A stretch of DNA of 64,000 nucleotides, taken from contig NC_049905.1 of NCBI RefSeq assembly GCF_001411555.2, forward strand, positions 20,512,097 through 20,576,096, in the 5' to 3' direction. A program made the translations under genes and the position numbers. The DNA comes from Juglans regia (Eukaryota > Streptophyta > Magnoliopsida > Fagales > Juglandaceae). Of this stretch, positions 58,101 through 64,000 are shown piece by piece. Numbering within the stretch: position 1 is the first letter of the stretch; the number at the start of each line of letters is the position of its first letter. The notes under the pieces were generated by a model, which saw only the letters and a program-made list of their open reading frames with translations, was not told the origin of the DNA and did no database searches.

Positions 58101-61100
58101 ATGACTTCCTTTTATCTATTTCTTCTTCACCCTAACTAGATGTTATACTCTTCTACATCTTGTGTACTTGGGCTTCACCTAGTCTTCTATTGACATTAAT
58201 AAAATTTTCATAAAGAAATGAACTACCAGCTATCTCATAGTAAAATTAAAGGTGATCCATCGTTTCCACTCTTTTTACACATGCAACTCAAATAAATTAC
58301 CACAACTTGCCGCCTCCTTACATTATCCAAGGTAAGAATCTTCCCTAAAACCATTGTCCATATATAAAAGATTTTTTTTTGTAGGTGATCAAGACAGTTT
58401 TAATCATTAAAAGTAGGGAAAGGCCAAGTACACATGGAGTATACATGAGAAGTACCTAACTAGAGTTTACAACTAAAAGTAGAAAATCATGGACATTTAG
58501 CCCATTACAAACAATGGCCCCTGCCCATAAGAACAATGATTTAAAAAAGAAAACCTTAAGTTCCTCAATTGTTCTCTCGCAATCTTTGAAACTTCTATCA
58601 TTTCTCTCCTGCCAAATACACCAACACATACATGTAAGTAACCACTGTCCATATTGCTACCACCTATGAATTACCTTGGAGGCCTCTTCAGCTTGCTAGG
58701 AAATCCACCAGTCTAAAAGGCATAACCCATGATAATCCAATGCTCGCAAAAAAATCATTCCGCATGATCCTGGCCACCTCGCAATGTAAAAGCAGATGAT
58801 CTACTAATTCACCATTCTTACACGTGAAACAGCAGCCCAACACCATTACCCAATGTTGCCTGAAATTATCTACGGTGAGAATCTCGTTTCCTTACATAAA
58901 AGTTCGCTCTTGGGGTACCTTGTTTCACCAAATAATCTTCCAAGGACAAGGAGAACAATCAAAAGCACATAACACTTTGTAGAGAGACTTTACTTCAAAC
59001 ACTTCTTTCTTTGTTGGACCCCAGACCAGTTTGTCTTCACCGCCCCATCCCAAAGTACAATCGTTTGAAGAACGATGTGAAGAGATCCCCCTTCTAGTAA
59101 TTAATCTCTAGCAAAATTAACTGTCCACTAATGAGTATCTTGCAAGAACTGACAATGATCCATCACAAAAGCATCCTTGAAATGTTCAGTGTTCAATAAC
59201 TATGTTAAAGCATTTTTTGAAGGCTGATCTCCAAGCCACACATCATGCCAATAATTAAATCTAGTACCCGTCACCCACCTCATATCTAATAAAGTGGGAC
59301 AAATCCTCCTAACCCCTTCTAATGTTCTCCCAAAGACCAATCATAAAAAGACACATTAACCCTTAGACAAGTATATCACTTCTACCTAGCCAAGAAACGC
59401 AATGGAAGACCAAGATAACTTGTGGGCAAATCAGAAATCTTTCAACCAAGAAAACCCGCCAAAATAACCATGTTCTATAGATTGCCAACTGGGAGCAACC
59501 CCGAGATAGTAAAATTAACCTTCAAACCAGAAACTTCAAAATATTTTTTTAAAAGTAATAGAACTTCATTAAATTTCACAAAAGGTGCATCCAAGTACGC
59601 AAGGTGTATACAAGAAAGTCACCAATTGAAAAGTAGAAAAAGTTAAAATGAAAATCATTAAAAGTTAGCCATTAAAGTCTATGTAGTCTGTCCAAAGGAA
59701 TAGACTATTAAAAAATAAGGTTTTGAGCTCCTCCAATGTCCATTCATGATCTTCAAAATTCCTGTCATTCTTTCCTCCAAATACACAACCACATCAAGCA
59801 AGTAGGAACCATCTTCCACCATTTCTTGCACCCAATGAAAAGACTGATAAGAAACCTCCATAACTTAAACAAATAGAAGAAGGGGTAAGGGGTACCCTAG
59901 TCATAATCCTAGAGTGCTCTCAAAAAACCACATAGGATTTCCAGTCACCAATATAAAAAATGGACCAAGGAAATACAATGGACTGTCCAATTATATCATT
60001 TCTCCCCAATACCGCACATTCTCAACAAATAAAGTAGAAAAAACCAATTCACATGACAATATGCATTTTCTATGTCCAGTTTACAAAGCACTTCCGTGTC
60101 TCACAAGTGGGATATAGTGGCTATCAAGACATTTGGTAGCAGCGGGAACCAATTCCAAGATTTGGCTTCCCTTAATGAAGGCATTTTGGGAGTTGGACAT
60201 ATTCTTTGCCAACACCAATTTTTATCTTTTTGAAAGAACTTTAGCAATGATCTTTACACACCACCCACTAGGTTTAAAGGCCTGAAGTCCTTGATGCCAG
60301 TTGCTAGCAAAAACCGAAGCTGTGAGCAAACACTGAGTTTATTTATATAACATCTTCTCTTTGGTCAACAAATGCTATAAACTATTTTTAAGTAAGAATA
60401 ATACTTTGCTTTTCTGCTTTGGATATGGTTGGACAATGATGAGTGCTGTAATGGGTGTGGGAAAATTCTGTCAATTGCAAAAGTTAGTGAGACATTAACT
60501 TGGGTTAAATGTAAACAGGTTAGAGGGCCGTACTTAAGATGGAGATTGCAGTCACATATATCATGTTAGGGGAGGATTTTAGCTAATGATATCTGTGATC
60601 AAGGACAAGAACATTGATCTTGACTACTCTTGACCTTGCAAAGTTTCTTCTCAATCCCAATATTTAAGGGGGGCTCAAAGATGGGACGAAGGTTATCTTA
60701 GGCAGGTTTTTGTCATAGAAACGGTTAAAGAGACCCAAACTGATATCTTGGTAATATATGAACGTTTGGGTTACCACTATCTTGCCATAACTAAGGTTCT
60801 CTCCGCACACCCCTCCCCCTCCCCTCACTGTGTCTAGATTCTCTTCTAGTTTTATAATTTCTCCTTATTCAAGGAAATTTCTGGCTTGGATTGCAGAGGA
60901 GTCACCTGGAGAGTATGGTGGTGATTTTGATAATGCAAGAATGGGGAACTTGGTCAACCAATCAGCATGGTGCAACGAAGCAAATGGTCAATTTGAAAAG
61001 CCTAATGGGAGGAATGGAATTTGCTCCCATGAAGTTCTTCAGGATGGGGAACCTGTTTTTGATTCCCAGATGATTAGAAAGGTAGTTTTTCAGTTACCAC

Positions 61101-64000
61101 CCTGTTAATGAGTCCTGGCTTTTTCTAATGGGCCATTTATTTTTTAATGCATTAATTCAATCTGATATCTGTTTGAAGCATCAGACCATTTCTATGGTAG
61201 CCTGTTAGTCTAGGTATTAATCATTACTATTTGTCAATGTTCCTTGTAGAAGGTGTTTAACCTAATCTATTGTGTATTTAAAGGTCCTTTTCATGGTTGT
61301 TATGATATTGTTGGTTTTGATGTTCTTCTTATTTATTAGGATTGGATTTTCTTCTAAAAATTTTCTAGCCCTTATTCCATGGCCCTATACATGCAAAATT
61401 AATTTATTAAATGAGACAATTTTGCAGTATAATTAGCACCTTATTGTCCAGATTGATATAACTATGTTTCTTAGACAGGCTTCATTTAAACTTTCATGGT
61501 GCTGCAAAGGTGAACAAAGTGATCAGCACAAACATGATATTGTCTCTTTTGAAAGAGGCAATATAACTACTGCAGAACGCAGCAGTAAGCAGGTACAGAT
61601 TATTCTTTATGCAAGAGGCTGTTATTTTACCAATTTAATGTGTCAAATCAATGGTTTTTGCTACTGATCTATCTGTGTTCTCACCCATACATTCTTCTAA
61701 TATGAGGACAAAGTTGCAGCACGCTCTTTGAGGGACTGTTAGAATCAGTTCATAGGGAATAGGGTGTGGCAGGGCAGGGTTGGGTGGGGCCAATGAACGG
61801 CCTTGTTTCCTCTTTGGGGATGTGAGGGATTTCCTGTCCTTGCCATTAGAAAAAATTAAATCCCCACCCCTGCCACTTCTTATTACAGCTTTCAAGTATA
61901 AACCTATGTTGCTATTGAACAATCATCAGTTTCAGTAAAATTTTACTCTCAAATTTACATTAAATGTTTTATAAATTATAAGACATATATGGTTGATTTT
62001 TCCATATCTTAAAAATATGTGAAGATACTTTGTAATGAAAATATGGGCTCTTGGTGTTGTGGGGTGGGGGGGTGAACACCTATCCCTCCACCTGCTCCAG
62101 GAATGAAAATTCATCCCTGTCCCCATTTTATTTGTGGAATCACTACCTAATGCAGGGCAGATTGGGTCCTGGCTTAATTGGTGTAAATGGACATATTTTT
62201 TAACACAGCTTTGTGGTCTGTCATCTATTGTCTAATGTAATAATCATTTTCCTTTCAGATCTCTTTGAGGTGGGAATCATGCCCACGAACTGTGCTCGTT
62301 TTGACCAAACCAAATTCAATTTCTGTTAGAATTCTGTGTGCAGAAATGGTCAGGTGTGAATACAAAACTATAATCTCGCATTTTGCATCCTAAGAGCCAT
62401 TTTCTGCTAGTTCTTTCAATAGAGTGCTGGAGTTGAGCTCTGAGAAATTGCTTTGTTAAGTAAGATAAGTTTTACTACCGATCAAGAAAAGAAATATAGA
62501 CATTATCAAGGTACTATATTACGAATACACCTGATGAGAGAAGGAAGCTCTGAGAAATTCCTGCAGACAATATACTATATCCTAGTCTAGGATTGACTTT
62601 ATATTAAATCAGCTACCATTGTTCTAGAACTGCTACTAAGTCTTTTTTTAACTTCTATTACATGTTTCCTGCTTTTTTATCATCAAATTACGACTACAGT
62701 GTAATGTGTTACTCTCAAGTGGGTGTGATTACAATTTATTGAACTTTGAGGAGACCTGGGGTAATATTCACTCATGAAAAAGAGAGAAAAGAACTGGGTA
62801 AGATTCTACATTTTGTATGAGCTCTGAATGAGATTCAACTGTGAAAAATTAGAGAGTGATGAGGGTGTTGTCAGCTCTCTCTCTCCAGAAATAATCTTAG
62901 ACATGGTCCTTAGAAAACACAAGATATTCTATAGCAGCAATCATCAGTCAGTGATGTTATAGATTTTTTCGAAATGTGCTAATACTAAGTTAAATGACCT
63001 ATGGAAAAAATGTTTAATATGATTGGGGCTTCCATCTAACTAACTTTCAGCTATGTAATTTCTTTTGTTACTAGATGGGTACCCTAGCCACCTGACCTTA
63101 CCTTATGGTGTCTGTGCACATTCCAAGAACTAAGCATGTGGAGTCCAAATTTGTAAGATCGAACTGTGGCCTTATTGGCTCCTAAGATATCCATCGGTGT
63201 CAATGCATACATCTTTGTGGAGTGTATCATTCTAAAAGGAACTCTGTTGTTAAAGTTGGTAACCTTCCAAAGCAATTGAGAGCATTTCATATGGCATAAT
63301 ACTAAGAACAGATGCGGAAGTAGATTGACAAGCTTTTCTTTTATAATTACTTAAACTATCCTGATGAGGGGTATTTGCTGATCATTAGTTTTCCCTGATA
63401 GATGTCACATAGATGCAGGCTTGTAAAATTCAAAACCCAGCATACTCTGTGCTCTTGTCCTGATAGACTAATATCGATTCCATTACTTTTTTTACCGCAT
63501 ATCTAATTGTCCTAATTTTTCATGGAGTTTTGTACTAATTGTTGGGAAGTGAAGATATTTGTGCTCTGGGTCCTTTTTTTTTTTTTTTTTTAACGTTAAT
63601 CCTAAATTATAGTATAGTCTAATTTGGGCTATCAATGCTTTATTCATGCAAGTGTGAAGGATATAGGCTGTTAAAGGTAAAAATTGTTTTTGATCATATG
63701 GATGCATCTAACTAGCATAAGTTCTTGTTAAGCTGTTAAAGGTTTTTTTTTTTTTTTAATTTTTTTTTATCATATGGATACATCTAAATAGCATAAGTTC
63801 TCGTTAGAAGCCACAAATCCCAAAAGCTTGAGATATCAGGAAGTGGGCCAATAATGTGTAACAAATGCACACTAATGCTTCCTCTCATGCACAAAGCTGC
63901 CTGGTATTTAAGAAAGGGTCCTTGGACGTGCAGAATAGAAGAAATCACCAATTGTTGTTTCAAGAGTCTTGAAGACCTCTTACTCAAACCAGCTCTCAAG
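52157..64000 (+). CDS. NADK1: NAD kinase, NADK1 type, 5' part
   Basis: N-terminal part of a cytosolic plant NAD kinase, which phosphorylates NAD to NADP. Exons: 52157-52183, 53975-54122, 54238-54354, an optional 56309-56443, 60897-61081, 61479-61592 and 62259-62353; the last ends in phase 2 and the rest lies beyond the right edge. The spliced start [22 protein letters not shown] matches NADK1 N termini. Further family blocks are [90 protein letters not shown] and [20 protein letters not shown]. About 228 residues are encoded without the optional exon. The catalytic GGDGT motif and the NAD-binding region are not in the window. Intron 1 is 1.8 kb, and the 6.5 kb between 54354 and 60897 is full of LINEs and a SINE. 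Confidence 0.92.
52752..52865. mobile_element. Palindromic MITE-like element in NADK1 intron 1
   Basis: Imperfect inverted repeats start TAAGCATTATCCTTTCGTC and end GACGATGAAAGGCTTA. The interior halves GTGGCATCAATGATTGG and CCAATCATTTGATGCCAC are also complementary. It is similar in style to 26698-26819. Confidence 0.6.
52884..53034. mobile_element. Second MITE-like element in NADK1 intron 1
   Basis: The arm CTACACTCCCATCCCACTTTC on the left and the arm GGGATGAAAGTGTGGTATGTAG on the right are inverted repeats with a few mismatches. The interior is AT-rich and non-coding. It lies 20 bases from the previous element. Confidence 0.55.
56309..56443 (+). CDS. NADK1: Candidate cassette exon of NADK1 (45 codons)
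   Basis: A 135-base stretch with a consensus acceptor (CTGTACAG) and donor (CTG-GTAATG). It begins and ends in phase 1, exactly like the junction of the flanking exons 54238-54354 and 60897-61081. It is open in that frame and reads [20 protein letters not shown], then [20 protein letters not shown], a mixed-charge coiled-coil-like peptide. Skipping it gives the NADK1 order known in other plants (LEFKEESPGE). Inclusion would insert 45 residues in the N-terminal regulatory region. It may be alternative or unused. Confidence 0.5.
56769..56978 (+). mobile_element. tRNA-derived SINE with target-site duplication
   Basis: A 210-bp element with box A-like TGGCCAAAGTGG (56791-56802) and box B GGTTCGATTCT (56838-56848), a non-coding body and an A-rich tail (ATAAAAAATAAATAAA). 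The exact duplication ATAATTTGCAT flanks it (56758-56768 and 56979-56989). It lies in the large NADK1 intron in the same sense as the gene. The family was not identified; it is not the Au type seen at 46733. Confidence 0.88.
57290..57620 (-). mobile_element. Minus-strand LINE 3' fragment in NADK1 intron
   Basis: The complement of a LINE 3' end. It begins with a degraded tail and carries protein-level remnants such as the W-R-R-H motif region (GGCGCCGCC, TTTGGTCCCTCCAAATACACC) seen in the same order on the minus strand of 58500-58640. There is no open frame. It is adjacent to a plus-strand LINE fragment. Confidence 0.5.
57622..58215 (+). mobile_element. Plus-strand LINE fragment in NADK1 intron
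   Basis: Encodes IRWTPSR, stop, [18 protein letters not shown], then [12 protein letters not shown], stop, [20 protein letters not shown], and [20 protein letters not shown], the zinc-binding RT-associated and C-terminal part of a LINE ORF2. An internal deletion after LDNL removes the Cys-rich core. The tail (CTTGTGTACTTGGGC, then ATTAATAAAATTTTC) ends near 58215. Confidence 0.75.
58370..60350 (-). mobile_element. Nested minus-strand LINE remnants in NADK1 intron
   Basis: LINE sequence antisense to NADK1. An outer copy starts at about 58370 with a tail complement (TTTTTTTTGTAGGTGATC, then AAGTACACATGGAGTATACA). A second tail-like start at about 59545 (TTTTTTTAAAAGTAATAGAA, then GTGCATCCAAGTACGC) shows another minus-strand LINE inserted into the first. 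The minus frame 59679-59861 reads [20 protein letters not shown], then [13 protein letters not shown], typical of LINE ORF2 C-terminal sequence. No frame is intact. Boundaries are approximate. Confidence 0.6.
62354..64000 (+). other. NADK1 intron running to the right edge
   Basis: Starts at the GT donor after AGAAATGGTCAG and continues to the edge. I searched for the expected next coding block (the W-L-R motif region after CAEMVR) and did not find it. T-rich runs are present at 63576-63591 and 63745-63770. No repeat family was recognised. Confidence 0.6.

Noticed and set aside
60830..60896. An earlier start of the NADK1 exon at 60897, from the open frame beginning at 60830
   Set aside because: The upstream part is pyrimidine-rich and ends in TTGCAG; the phase needed by the preceding exon fits only the acceptor at 60895-60896.
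1..64000. A new multi-gene system, CRISPR array, prokaryotic operon or viral insertion
   Set aside because: The genes are ordinary single plant nuclear genes, and the repeats belong to recognisable plant transposon classes. No phased spacer array, operon or pararetrovirus-type ORF was seen.

Overview
This is nuclear DNA of a woody-type eudicot plant. The genes are intron-rich with GT-AG splice sites. Long AT-rich stretches separate them, and these are filled with Copia, TRIM, LINE, SINE, MITE and CACTA-like repeats. Every protein-coding gene recognised has a close relative in eudicots. An order such as Fagales would fit, but I cannot fix the species from sequence alone.

Layout, left to right. 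(1) 1-1589, minus strand: the 5' part of an RRP45 (CER7-type) exosome subunit gene, running off the left edge. (2) 2.2-9.4 kb: a repeat block made of an old minus-strand LINE remnant, split by a complete TRIM element that was itself split by a small rearranged Copia element, followed by a 2.7 kb LTR element carrying only gag and a broken protease. (3) 10091-17723, plus strand: an ABCG half-transporter of the ABCG12/13/15 clade, with nine exons and 690 aa. (4) 17.7-31 kb: intergenic repeats, including a decayed 4.4 kb Copia element with both LTRs and a target-site duplication, several MITEs and a CACTA-like terminus. (5) 31087-36546, plus strand: a second ABCG gene, 693 aa, with an identical exon/phase pattern; the two are a tandem pair. 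(6) 36980-42403, plus strand: a full-length young LINE with a poly(A) tail and an exact 15-bp target-site duplication. (7) 44873-50348, minus strand: a two-exon TRAUCO/ASH2-type SPRY gene. (8) 50349-52156: the shared upstream region between TRAUCO and the next gene. (9) 52157 to beyond 64000, plus strand: the 5' part of an NADK1-type NAD kinase gene, whose introns carry LINEs, MITEs and a tRNA-derived SINE.

The genes do not form a pathway unit. RRP45B/CER7 and the ABCG12 clade are both tied to cuticular lipids in Arabidopsis, but their closeness here is probably chance. I found no undescribed multi-gene system. The items most worth checking are a possible GC-AG intron in RRP45, a symmetric extra exon in NADK1, a perfect 34-bp intronic hairpin in the first ABCG gene, the LINE whose ORF2 reads through its own poly(A) tail, and the fully resolved TRIM/Copia nesting with two target-site duplications.
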